Shown: positions 35,171-46,194 of the stretch, one piece after another
How the letters are laid out: every line of letters starts with the position of its first letter
Numbering within the stretch: the stretch's first letter is position 1
Assembly (NCBI RefSeq): GCF_040954645.1
Contig: NC_092806.1
Span: 26,065,644 to 26,129,643 of the forward strand
Source of the DNA: Diabrotica undecimpunctata
Taxonomy: Eukaryota > Arthropoda > Insecta > Coleoptera > Chrysomelidae
Length of the DNA stretch: 64,000 bases
Direction: 5' to 3'
Notes under the pieces: model-generated
Seen by the model: only the letters and a program-made list of their open reading frames with translations
Told to the model about the DNA's origin: nothing
Database searches by the model: none
Position numbers and translations under genes: made by a program

Positions 35171-35449
35171 AAGAATAAAGTTTTGAGAGAACTTAAAAAA
35201 GTGTTTATATTTAAAACAAATAAAAAATTAATGATTTTTCCTGGAAACGGAATTATTTTATTATAAGTTTGATAATAAAATTGTATGTATATTGATTTTA
35301 GTTAATTAATAGGTATTTTATTTGTTATTTTAGTCGTCTGACTTATATCTTTTAACAAATTAATTAGCAAGTAAAATGTCCAAACTATTATTTTTTGCCG
35401 TATTTGTTCAAATTAATACAAAAGAAACGTTTATTGATAGACTTTATTA
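35171..35449. other. Short AT-rich gap
   Basis: No feature seen. Confidence 0.5.
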
Positions 35450-37335
35450 GCAATCATTGCAACAAATGAAATATTTTAACCTAAAAACCAAACATTATGC
35501 AGTTTTTACAAGATACTCATACGTCAGTACTTTCCACTTCAGTGGTTGGCCAACCAATTATTTCCTCAAAAAATTTTTGATAATTTTCAGGAAGATACCT
35601 AGTTATCTTTTGAATATCATTGATCTTTTTTATGTTAATTGCAATTTTTTTCCATAGGATAAGCTCTTTTCTTACAAAGTTGAACATTTTTGATGTTCTG
35701 ACTTTTTAGAACAAAGAAACTGGTTAGTGCTCCATCGATAAACTTCAATACTTCAACAAGCCCTTTTTTTGTATAATTGTAGCGGAACTCCATAAAACTA
35801 GAAACTGCGAATGACCCCTTATGGGAACGTTAAACAGATTTAGCGGAAGTTTCAACAGAAAGGCACGTCTTTTTGTAATATTTGGACCACCAATTTTTAA
35901 AATCCAAAACGTCCTTAGTTCTGACCATTTGTACAGTAAATTTCTGCCTCTTTGAAGAACTACAGATTGCTTCACAAACTTCCATTGGTGTATACAGCCT
36001 ATCCATGCAATTGAGTTTGCGTTTTATCAAGCCAAATGCCCGATCGCATGGCAAGAAAGAGGAGCCACGAATTGAAAATTTGTGGACAATTATTTCAAAC
36101 ATTCCTGTATCAGTAAGCGCAAGGCAAAATCGGATCATAACATTGTTTTTATTTTGGCCACCACAGCCGTCACCGTAGAGGTAAAGTTCTTTGACTGTGG
36201 TAGGTATGTTTTGCTTTAATGAGTTGAAAATAAAAGAAAAAGTTTCATTTGGACCCTTTTTAGCCACGCCTTCATGGTAAAGAAAAAACTGGAACTCTTT
36301 TAAGTTATGAATACTGAATGAAAATACTGATAGCTGACGTAATTAAAAAATATCTTGAACTGGAATCGACGGTAATAAAATGTTTTGCATATAATCGAAG
36401 CAAGGTCCAATAACGCTGTCATCTTCTTTGCACATTTTTTCCGTGTTTTGAATGCTATGATAAATTTTTTTAGAGAGTCTTTTATGCACCGTAAGTTCAG
36501 CTAAGGCAGCTCTTTTAGCTGTTTTATTCAAAAAAGTACTTGTCCATTTAATATTAAGTTCTTCACATTGGCAGCATGAAATTTATAGCCAAAATGCTCT
36601 TTAAAAATAGTATATGGTGAATATTTGACATTAACTTTAGCATATTACTCTTTGAATAAGGAATGCATAATTTATACATTAAACTTTTCGTCTAGGTTTT
36701 GATACTCTTTGGATTAATAATGACTTTGTTTGACATGAAATGAAGAAATGTGCTCACGTCCAATGTGCATAATATTACCAGGAGTTTTTCTATTATTCTG
36801 TAGACCCATCAAATCTTTAGAAGATTTTCAGAGATGCAAAAGAGCTTGTAAGCGTGGTTTATAACTTATGCCTTGTAAACTTAAAAATGCATGTTTACAA
36901 ACTTTGCGTCGCTCTTTGTTAACCAACAAAAAATAGTAGAAGGATGAAGTTCTTTGTGATGCTTCTTCTTTACGAGGCCGTCTGTTCTTAATAACTTGGG
37001 ACTCTATCAAGCCTTGCAGATAAATATCTTGTTAATTTTTTTTTTTGAAAAAGAATATAATTTTTTCATTATCTTAATTTTGTCTGCTGCGTTTATCTTC
37101 TCAAACATTTTGACTTGCACCTTCAATAAAATAAAATTGTTCAATAAACTACAAAAATAATACAAACATTTGAAACTTACGGGAAAGGTTTTCCAATGGC
37201 CTTTTCTGGAACCATCTTTCCTGGGTAATTTGTGTATGGTACCAACAATCGATTTCTCTTAATTTTAAAAGTTTTATACTCATCTGGGTTTTTAACTCCC
37301 TTCTTTCTATTTTTTGTAATCTCAGTATCACTCAT
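35450..37335 (-). pseudogene. Broken DUF7869-like gene with a preserved intron
   Basis: On the minus strand, MSDTEITKNRKKGVKNPDEY opens at about 37334. After GKPFP comes a donor GTAAGTTTC and an acceptor TTATTGAAG some 70 bases on; coding continues with VQVKMFEKINAADK. Later blocks are KVCKHAFLSLQGISYK (36830-37010), DYMQNILLPSIPVQDIF (36350), VAKKGPNETFSFIF and LYLYGDGCGGQNKNNVMIRF (36180-36260), HKFSIRGSSFLPCDRAFGLI (36050) and a ragged C-terminus. The GCGGQNKNN and HxFxxxGxSFxxxDxxFGxI blocks match proteins I know as DUF7869-containing, multi-copy in insects. At least five stops or frameshifts occur. Whether the family is a transposon or an expanded host gene is unsettled. Confidence 0.65.
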
Positions 37336-37490
37336 ATTAAATTAAATATGTAGTACTTTCCACAACAATCGCCGAAATACCAAAGTATTTGTCTATAAAC
37401 AATAACAAAACAACCTGCTTGTTATTTATCACCAAGCAAAATTGCAATGACTTTGTAACGAAATATCGTTTCATAAATAGATGAAGTATT

Positions 37491-37542
37491 CTGTTGCCTG
37501 CCTACCTATCAATAGTACTGTTGATAGGTAGGCAGGCAACAG
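37491..37542. repeat. Perfect hairpin, 22-bp arms
   Basis: Arms 37491-37512 and 37521-37542 are exact reverse complements (left arm begins CTGTTGCCTGCCTACC), with the 8-nt loop TAGTACTG. It is far GC-richer than its surroundings. It lies about 160 bases upstream of the DUF7869-like start codon on the opposite side from its coding region. Confidence 0.9.
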
Positions 37543-37848
37543 TTTTCTTCAATTTTCTTCGTCATAATCTTAATTTACATAAAGTAGTAACTCATATATA
37601 TCCTTTCATAGCGATTCAATTGTTAGAAGGATTTCCAATCTCATAATTGCGCAATTTGAAGAAGATTCAGAAATTTAAAGCTATAAAGAAGGATTATACA
37701 GGTTTTAAAACTTTTTTGCAGTAGTAAGTATACTATAATTAATTATTTCAAAAATAGATCTGTCTTCAGGTGTTTAGATACGGTTCTAATTTTTTTTTTA
37801 GAAAAGATAACAAAAATTTAAACAAACTAGATGAAAATCCCCTATATA

Positions 37849-38456
37849 TCTTATATACTAAAACGCTAAGCCCTTTTCTTGTCCACCACTTTACTCAAAA
37901 ACCATATTAGATAATTAAAATATTTTTTCGGAATATTATTAGTATTACGTATGAGATTGTCAAGATATACTTTTGGTACAAAAATTCACTTCCGGTTTTG
38001 AGATGACCGAAAGTTAAAATTTACTTTAAGTTTTAGACCCCACAATGTATATATGGATCGAAAGGTTTCGTCGAGACGAATCTAAATATGTACTTCCGGT
38101 TGCGATCCGACACCGGAAGTGACCCGAATCGCTCATAAAACGTCAAGATGAAGCAAATCTGACACCGGATTCCTGATCAGCATGCAAAATTAACTGCTAA
38201 ATGATATCCATGTCGACATTTAATGAACTAAAAATTGCATTCCGGTTTTGAGGTCGACTTCCGGTTTCGTTTTTATTAGTCAAATCAATAGAGAATTCAA
38301 CGTAGAGTTCAAAAATGTAAGTTCACGAAATTATCATTTATAGTTTTTGAGTTATTGATAAAAATATTTTTACTTCCGGTCATTGTACATATTGTATATT
38401 TTTCTCGCAAAATAAAAATTTCATTTAAAAAACTCGATGTCGAGTTGGTCCGCTAG
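37849..38456 (+). mobile_element. Non-autonomous Helitron, 608 bp
   Basis: The left end is TCTTATATACTAAAACGC, preceded by A. The right end is CTAG (38453-38456), followed by T. Six bases before CTAG lies the hairpin AACTCG-ATGT-CGAGTT (38431-38446). A 5' TC, a 3' CTRR preceded by a short hairpin, and insertion between A and T without target duplication are the defining Helitron features. There is no Rep/helicase frame. The interior holds five perfect ACTTCCGGT words. Confidence 0.75.
37988..38380. promoter_or_regulatory. Cluster of five ETS-type ACTTCCGGT motifs
   Basis: Perfect copies at 37988-37996, 38092-38100, 38257-38265 and 38372-38380 on the plus strand and 38112-38120 on the minus strand, with near matches at about 38164 and 38239. 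CCGGAAGT is the classical ETS/GABP-class binding core. The function is inferred only from the motif. Confidence 0.5.
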
Positions 38457-39909
38457 TATTGATCTAAATAGAACTAAATAACTACAATTATATTGGCATT
38501 TTCTATAAGAGTTTTATAATTCTTTTTATTGCTTCTAGATGTATCTAGGAGCCAAGTATCTGCATTGTTATTGCTGATATTATCATTTAAATTCCCTTCT
38601 ATACAAGAAGAAAACAAAAACTAATTTAAAATAGCTAAGCCGTCGTTTAATGTAATTGGCTGAGTTGTTTAATCATTACAAAAGTGTTCACCTTTCTAAA
38701 AAAACAAGATCAATGATTTCATAGAACATAATCTAGTTCCAAGTTTGAGGAAAGAAAATGCTGGCCAATAACGATCTCAGTCGTAAACCGAGAAGCACAC
38801 GCGAAGAGAAAAAATTTATTTATATCGCTTATTGTTTATAATCATTATTGCCACAATTACTAGCTATCAGGGCATGCTTTGATTGCCAATAATTAGTAAT
38901 AACTGACTTGTTTATTGGAATATCTTCATTCGAATCGAACGACATGATATTTTGTGCTGGATAGTTCAGTGGCGGCTTTTTCTTGAGAATTTGAGGGAGG
39001 AATCTTAATTGGAGATATACTGCGGCAGTTATTTTGCCAGTAATTTAACAACAGTAAGCTACAATGGCGAGAGTACAAAGTAAAAATATTTTGAAATTAA
39101 TTATTGGTAAAGATACAGAAGAAAATATTTACAACTTTCAAAATTGTTAAAAACTTTTAAATACACTAGCAAAAAAAAAATTTGAGTGGTTGAGAGGATG
39201 CACAAACAAACTTTGTAAACAACGTTATTTTTTTGATAAATAATTCGATATTGGAACATACAGTAGAAATAAAAAAATGTGCCATTTAGTCACAACGGAA
39301 TCATTTTCCATAAAACATTTTAAAAATATTGCAAGAGTAGCAAGAGAACGCGTTGGACTCTCTGGTTTAGTGACTTTAACAAGCTCTCTCTGGTAAGTAC
39401 TTATCTTAATATAAAATGCACACTAAGAAAATAAGATAAAACAAATATAAAAATAATTAATATACATTTTTGTAATTGTACAAAAAGTAACTAAGCCTTT
39501 CCAGTGCTTAAAAAAATAACAAAGTCTGTATAAATACATAGTTATTTAAATCAATAAATATTTCTTTTTGTTCTCTTCAGTTACCTTTAAAATTCAGCTA
39601 GCTTTACCTGCTATTATTTCATTTACTAATGTTAAACGGAATTATTTCCGTTAAGTTTCCTACTAAATTTGACAATGGATGTGAAACAGAAGTGTTCCCA
39701 CATACTGAGTTTCCAGAAGGCAATGGTTTAGAAAAAAATGTTCTAGAAAAGAAGTCAAACCCAGAAAGAAATTATAAAGCAAAGCAGCTCATATTAGTTT
39801 AAGAAATATTTAAAAACGTTGCTGTCCTTGACCTTCCAAATAGATTACAAAATTCAGAACAACTTGTAATTATAAAATCTGAAATTAGGGAGCGAGGGCC
39901 AGAACATTT
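38457..39909. other. Mostly unassigned; small ORFs of unknown origin
   Basis: A 39-codon frame at 39277-39396 (SIKHFKNIARVARERVG) is followed by a donor-like GTAAGTAC, but splicing to the acceptor at 39580 runs into a stop. An open stretch at about 39660-39920 (KAKQLILV, then VLDLPNRLQNSEQLVIIKSE) has one stop and no known family. A minus-strand patch near 38500-38600 (NADTWLLDTSRSN) is unassigned. Confidence 0.3.
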
Positions 39910-40600
39910 ATATGCAATCAGAATGAAGACTTTTTACTTCATCTGGCAAAAATCTAAACTAACATCAGTCGAATTTTTTATGCTCTTTGTCAACCTAAAA
40001 CGTTGTGCTCTAATAGCATCTCTAGATCTTGTATCGTGATCATGGACGTTGGAGTTTATGTTAAACTTACCTTTATTGGCATGAATTTCAATCAGCGTCT
40101 CATATATATAGAGTGAAGGTAGTGGCATAATACCTAAATCCAGAAATAAATGTTTACAGTGTTCCCTATACTCTGCTCTTGCAAGTATCCTCACTACTCT
40201 TTTTTGTAATTTAAAAATTCGATCTGTGTAAGAAGAATTACCCCAAACAGTTTTTCCGTACTGTAAATGGCTATGAAATAGTGCAAAGTAGCACATTCTA
40301 AGGGTATTTTTAGGAATCATATAAACTAAGTTGCATATTAAAAATATACTTGTAGCAAGTCTAGAACTTAAGTAATCTATATGAGCACTTCAATCCAAAT
40401 TATCGTCTATAAAGATTCCTAATAGTTTAACACTATTTCTTGAGATATACTTGCAATCAGAACTAAAAATCAAATTCTGATTTTTCTCTTCATTTAGCTT
40501 TAGCCCGTTATGTGAAAACCAGTTTTTTTGCTTTCTGGGTATCACTATCTGTTTTACATATACTTGCAAAATTAGAAAACCAGGAGGGGTTAGGTTTAAA
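39910..40600 (-). pseudogene. CR1-like LINE thumb and C-terminal fragment
   Basis: Minus-strand blocks in order: NGLKLNEEKNQNLIFSS, VKLLGIFIDDNLD (the FLGxxIDxxLxW thumb block), then the open frame 39934-40320 with MCYFALFHSHLQYGKTVWG, KLQKRVVRILARAEYREHCK and LGIMPLPSLYIYETL, followed by HDHDTRSRD. This is the standard C-terminal order of CR1-type LINE proteins (YxALFxSHLxYGxxxWG, LQKRxVRIL, LPSLYIxE, HxYNTR). The catalytic RT part is absent. Confidence 0.8.
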
Positions 40601-41058
40601 TAATAATTAAGCCATAAAAACTTACTCGAAAAACAAAAATAAAAAACATGAAATGATTTACCAAAAAAAAATTGTTTTGTTGATTGATTTTAAATACAAC
40701 AGAAACTAAAATAATTTAACATAAACAACAATTTTAAAAACACAAATCCAACCCTACTTGTTGTCTACCAATACATCAGTCTATCGGGGAAAAATCATTG
40801 ATTATTGATTATACACTTAAAAATCTTTTACAGATATTTGAAGATTATAAAAGGTATATGAGGGGTAGCTGATCAGAAATCAGTAAACACGTATAGCTGT
40901 TTTTGCTTTGATTTTGTTAACTTTTTGCATTTTAGAGAAAAACGGTTCAAATAAAAATCGTAGGCCTTAATTTAGTTTGCTAGTTTCCAACTCTTAGTTT
41001 CCAACATCCAAGATAGTTGCAAAAAACCCTTAATCAAGCAGTAAGTTAAGCCAATTTG
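40601..41058. other. Unassigned; holds a diverged copy of a dispersed repeat
   Basis: Around 40862-40940 the words GGGGTAGCTGAT and GCTTTGATTTTGTTAACTTTT resemble the repeat seen at 51.87 and, inverted, at 55.1 kb. Confidence 0.4.
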
Positions 41059-42509
41059 TTAAATGTAACACCTTGCATTTTAAGACATTTTTAGATCGAT
41101 AAAAATGTGCTGATTTCAAAAAAGTATACAACTCGGGTCTAATGGATATAATTTAATAATTTCAAAGATATGCGCTTAGAAAATAAATTATTTATTATCA
41201 ATTGCAAAAAAGTAGCCTACTTCTAGTTTTTGGTAAACTGTAATTATTTTTAGTAACGTTCAATAACAATTAAGTAGTACAATAATTGTATTAATTCGTG
41301 AATGTACTGTATTATTGCTTAGAATTAATTTTAAGTAGAAATGAATTTGAGTCTAAAGCAAAGAATTGAAATACTCATGATGATTGAGTATGGAGATAAA
41401 TCGCGAACTCAGATGGAAGTGTGTAATTTGTTTAATGATAAATATCCAGAAATACCCATCACGCAGTCAACAGTTAGTAAGATTGAAACGAAATTTCCTC
41501 TGTAAATTATGTTACAACATTAGATGTTCTACTTGCTTTTGAAGAAGATGCGCACACTTCTGTTCGTAAGGTTAGTAGTGATCTCGATGTTTGCAAAACA
41601 ACGGTACACAAAGTATGTAAAAGTAAATAAAGTAAGTAAAGTGCACAGTTGTACAGCAATTAAACGAGGATGATCCAGATAAAAGAATACAATTTTCTGA
41701 TGAGGCTACATTCAAATTAAATGGCGAGGTCAATCGTAGATACTGGGCAAAAAAACTCAAACTAGATGCGGGAACATCATACACACTATACCCGCAAAAG
41801 GTAAACGTATGGGCTGGCATTGTAAGAAATAAAATCATTGGACCCTACTATTTCGAAGATAATTTAAACGGGCCAGCATACCTTCAGTTTTTAGTGGGTA
41901 TCTCGTACCTACTTTAGTTAATTTATTTCCCAGTACAATTAATCTTGGAGGTTTTGATAAAAGTTTATGGTTTCAACAGGATGGTGTGCCTCCGCATTAT
42001 GCTTTAGATGTTCGAAGGTACCTAAACGAAATTTTTACGAACAGGCGGATTGGAAGACGTGGACATATTGAATGGCCAGCAAGGTCGCCAGACCTCAATT
42101 CTTTGTATTATTTTATGTGGGGTCATTTAGAGAATTTTGTTTATGAAACGAAACCTGCAAATATTGGAGACTTAAAACCAAGAATTCGTAAATAAATAAA
42201 CCATATTTCTCAAGAAAGTATAAACAAGGTTATACAAGAATTTGTACAACGTTTGGATTACTGTCAAATACAACAAGGGCTACAATTTTAACATTTAAGA
42301 TTAAGTCATGTATTAATTACTGGATTACTTTCAAGTTATTTAATATAATTTATTTATAATTTATTAATATTATAAATCAATAGAAATAAATTTTTTAAGC
42401 GCATATCTTTGAAATTATATCCGTTAGACCCTCCAGTATTATACTTTTTTGAAATCAGCTCATTTTTATCGATCTAAAAATTTCCTAAAATACAGGGTGT
42501 TACATTTAA
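41059..42509 (+). mobile_element. IS630/Tc1-mariner-type transposon with about 120-bp TIRs
   Basis: The ends share TTAAATGTAACACC and continue as imperfect terminal inverted repeats of roughly 115-120 bp (left 41059-41178, right about 42390-42509), including GATCGATAAAAATG and AAAGATATGCGCTTA. Between them a plus-strand transposase is broken by stops. Target duplication could not be fixed because the TIRs extend through the candidate TA. Confidence 0.75.
41341..42290 (+). pseudogene. IS630-type (DDE_3) transposase, broken
   Basis: An ATG opens MNLSLKQRIEILMMIEYGDK followed by QSTVSKIETKF, a helix-turn-helix N-terminus, then stops at about 41502 and again before 41640. The catalytic core continues with FSDEATFKLNGEVNRRYW (first Asp), VNVWAGIVRNKIIGPYYF, WFQQDGVPPHYALDVRRYL (second Asp) and GHIEWPARSPDLNSLYYFMW (third acidic residue, here Asp in SPDLN). 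The 70-codon open part 41986-42195 covers the last two blocks. The WPARSPDL variant is common in arthropod Tc1/mariner relatives. The three acidic residues remain but the frame does not. Confidence 0.75.
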
Positions 42510-42689
42510 AAAAGAGCCGATGACGTCATCACTGTAATGTGTATCACCTTGTATAATGAAATTTTATTGTAAAATGTAGAACATTAAATTTAAAAATCGA
42601 CGTGTTTTAGATTTTTTTAAAAAGGCTTTTCATTTAGAAAATATCAAATTCATTCCATACTTTACGGACACACTATATATACATTTTAA

Positions 42690-42800
42690 AGGCATCTATT
42701 TTTTTTTCTGTTTCAGAGTCCATTGTCCAACATTCATAGCCATACAGCAAAACAGAGTATCGAGGACGGGTTAAAAAACAGATTTTAAATTTTGTTCAGA
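42690..42800 (-). pseudogene. Small RTE-type thumb scrap
   Basis: The minus strand reads NLKSVF then PVLDTLFCCMAMNVGQWTLK across a shift, resembling RPVLLYGxExWTL of RTE proteins. It is short and tentative. Confidence 0.35.
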
Positions 42801-43216
42801 AATAATATTTGAATCAAAGTCGTTTTGAATAAATATATTCGCTAATGATTATGATAAAGAAAAGCCCATTGCTAAACTAAAATTTTGTTTATAGAAATCA
42901 TTGCCTAGCAGAAAATATCAGGTATAATCAGTCCACAATGTCAATACAGTGGAACCTCGATTATCCGTCAGGACACCGGACCAAGGGTATGACGGATAAT
43001 CGAAAAGACGGTTAACAGAACATTAAAAATTCATAGTATCTTTACTCTCAAATTTTATTTGTATGTTTTATTTGACAATATTAGAAGCATTTATGTTAGT
43101 ACAGTCGAATCAATTTAATTTAAAATATTCCGAAATCTTTGTTTGTTTTCTTGTTACTTCACATTTTGCAACGGCTGAATTTCTTAATCGACGTAAAATC
43201 ATCAAATCTACCTTAT

Positions 43217-44805
43217 TTATTTCTTCTTGCTGAGAATACCACTCGATAAATTGTTGTATGTGCGATGCAGCTTCTCTAGCTCTTTGCGCAAATCGTGATG
43301 AGTTGCAATAGCATCATCAACATCGCCATCGTCAAAGTCTGTGTCAGCTTTTGAATCAGTTTCGTCCTCCTCTGCTGCCATTTCAACCATTTCATAGCAG
43401 CAACCGATAGCCATTTGCATCCTCATCACAAATTAACCATTCGTTTATGTCATCTTTAGGCAACGAAAACAAAACTGTTGATTCAACCATTACTTCATTT
43501 GTTACTACATCACGCTCTGCTGTCACGGGGGAATTTTCATCTTGAGTTGATACAGGCCATAAGTTATTCCACACTCTTTTCAGCGTTACTTCCGAAACTT
43601 CAGCCCAAGCATCCACAGCATTGTCGACTGCGTGTTTTAAATTGTATCCTTTCCAGTATTCTGGCAAAGAATATTCTTTTTCTATAATTAGGTTTTGAAT
43701 AAATTTTTTTCTGTATCTCCTTTTGAACGTTTCAATGACCGATTGATCTATTGGCTGCTGTATTAATGATGTTGTATTCGCAGGTAGAAAAGAGCACGTG
43801 ATATTTCTATCGTCACTTCTGAGCATACCAGCTTCAGGATGGGCAGGTGCATTGTCCAAAATTAGAATCGCTTTTGGTGGCAAATTTTTAACTTGCAGGT
43901 ATTGTCGAACAACCGGTATAAAAACCTAAAAAAACGAAGTTAAAAAAATAGACAAACAAATTTTGGTTTGCAGTACATACCTTTTTGAACCAGTCAGCAA
44001 ATATTTCCTGGGACATCCATGCATTATGTTGTGCGTAATAGTTAACGGAAAGCGCGTTCATATTTATGCACTTGAAACAACGTGGTTTTTTTGCTGTACC
44101 AATTAATAATAAAGGAAGGCGATGGTCACCTCTTGCATTTGAACACATCATTGCTGTGATTCGTTGCTTTTGCGTTTTAAACCCGGGTGCATATTTATCA
44201 GACAGTGCAGCGAGTGTTTTCGTTGGAATGCTTTGTAATTTAAACCAGTTTCATCCGCATTGAACACTTGATCGCGTGTCAAACCATATTCATCGATCAT
44301 AGCTTGAAACTTTCTTTTATATTCGTCAACGACTTCAATACTTGTGGCGCTCAATTTTTCACCTGCGATTTTCAGTTACCGTATGCCGTGGCGATTTTTG
44401 AACTTTTCCAACCAACCGCTGCTTCCTTTGAATAAAGGATCGCCATTCAATTTCATGTTGAAAACAACGCTTTTTCAGCAACAATTGGTCCAGACAAAGG
44501 AACACCTTCGCTTCTTTTTTGAACGAACCACAACTACAGAGCCGTGTCGAGTGATTCATTTGTGGCTTTTTTCATTATCTTACGATGTTTCACCCGGCCA
44601 TCCAACGATTCCATTTGCGAAGCATACTTTTCAATTCCTTCACCGTTTTTCTTTAAATCATTGATTGTTGTTCTCGGAACATCATACGTTTTGCTCAATG
44701 CGACAGCAAAAACACCTTTATTTAGTTCTGCAATAATTTTTATTTTTTTTCAATTGACAAAACAACACGTTTTCTTTTTGATGCTCTAGATGTGGAAGGC
44801 TCCAT
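43217..44805 (-). pseudogene. Tigger/pogo transposase with 55-nt intron, frameshifted
   Basis: Minus strand, ATG at 44803-44805: MEPSTSRASKRKRVVLSIE opens the CENP-B-like DNA-binding region, which then runs through several frameshifts (44360-44780). The DDE core follows: RDQVFNADETGLNYKAF (first Asp, 44260), RITAMMCSNARGDHRLPLLL, MSQEIFADWFKK (44000), then after an intron FIPVVRQYL, ILILDNAPAHPEA (second Asp, 43860), FLPANTTSLIQQPIDQSVIE (third acidic residue) and an acidic C-terminus. The intron 43926-43980 reads GTATGTACTG...TTTTTTTAG, is phase 0 and joins WFKK to VFIPVV. All catalytic residues survive; about four indels disable the copy. Confidence 0.85.
43926..43980 (-). other. 55-nt intron in Tigger transposase
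   Basis: Donor GTATGTACTG, pyrimidine-rich tail and AG acceptor. Removal fuses the DDE core cleanly in phase 0. If read through, it inserts about 18 Phe-rich residues without a stop, so both products stay open. Confidence 0.7.
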
Positions 44806-45242
44806 TTTTCAAAACTTAATTGATCAAACGACTAAGTGAAACAATCAATGTTCGAATTTGAATCAAACTGAATTATGGTGACACACCACACAGATATTGA
44901 CCCTAATAATTATTGTGCTGTGCGTTTTTATTTTCGGCTTGAGATTCTAAAAATAGAACTCTAAAAGTACGGTATTATTTATCATTACGTATTTAAATTG
45001 AAATTTAATCCAGAGCCCTGGCTAAGGACAAAAATTGTTTACATAAAAAAATGCGGTGGTAGCATAACTGCACGTGTACATTTCAATGAATTTGGTTTGG
45101 TTTATCGCAAGGCTCAAACAAAATGAATTGATGACAACATTTTTACTTATGTCTTATGTAGTCAATATAACTTATGTATGGACCCTGACCGTTAACAGAG
45201 GTGACGGTTAATAAAGAGACGGATAATCGAGGTTCCACTGTA

Positions 45243-46194
45243 TCTCCATTACAGCTAATATATTTAGTCCTGTTCTAGTTGTCGATTTATCATCATTCTC
45301 TAATAGTATACATTGAAAATAAAATGATTTATATCAAAACATACTAAGATATTTGGATCAGACTCTATATTCGGCATTCTATTAAAGTATAATATTAAAA
45401 TGCCACAATAAAATAGCTTCACAACAATTTATACCAACAAAGAAACTAAAATTTAACATTGAAATACTAATTTATCTTCTCTGCAAATATGCTCAGGTGA
45501 TAAAACTTTTATTGTATATTTACTAAACATGGGTGGTAAAACTTTTTCTACATAATGTCTATTATTTCAGTTCATAACCGTGAGTTGTCAAAACAGGCGT
45601 ATTTAAATTACTTTTGCAAATAATTTACGTTACGCAAAGGAGTGTTTTAACAGTAATTTCTAGATCCGTTTTGTTTCCGTATAGGGTACTAAAATTATAG
45701 TAGATTTATTACCACATATTTGTTACATTCGCAACTTTGTTTTGGCCAGATTTTTTAGTTTTACTTTGTTGCCATTAAGACATTATTTCTCTTAAATGTT
45801 TGCTTGATATTTTTTTTCGTTTATAATAATTTCTGTCGCATTACCTATATAGAATTATTTTAGATTGTATTTAATATATAAAAAGCACGTGGTGTTCGTG
45901 TGTATCAAGGTATAAAAAAATGCTTATTAACAGCTTAAAAATTTTATTTTAAAGAAGATCTTTTTGGAATTGAATCATTCCATGATTAGTTTACTAAAAG
46001 AGAGAGTAAAAATACCAATATTAAAAAACGTAAGTTAAAATTTAAATATATAGAAAGAACACGTTGGTTTTTTACTACTTACATAAAAAGTTGTTAAAAA
46101 CATTGTTTGGCAACAGAAAAACATTGGAAGGACATCAGTAACAACAACAATCCTCATGGAATTTACAAAGGTAAAGACATGACCCCAAAAGCTG
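45243..46194. other. AT-rich stretch, nothing recognised
   Basis: No domain-bearing frame or repeat ends were identified. Confidence 0.5.

Larger units (their letters stand above)
42947..45240 (-). mobile_element. Tigger/pogo transposon with intact ends
   Basis: Perfect 23-bp TIRs beginning CAGTGGAACCTCGATTATCC lie at 42947-42969 and 45218-45240. They are flanked by TA at 42945-42946 and 45241-45242. The sequence CAGTGGAACCTCG is the recognised terminus of Tigger-type elements. Subterminal GACGGTTAACAG words are also mirrored. The element is 2,294 bp, the size expected for an autonomous copy. The transposase lies on the minus strand. Confidence 0.92.

Noticed and set aside
39277..39640. Two-exon model joining 39277-39392 to the acceptor at 39580
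   Set aside because: The spliced frame meets a stop within three codons.
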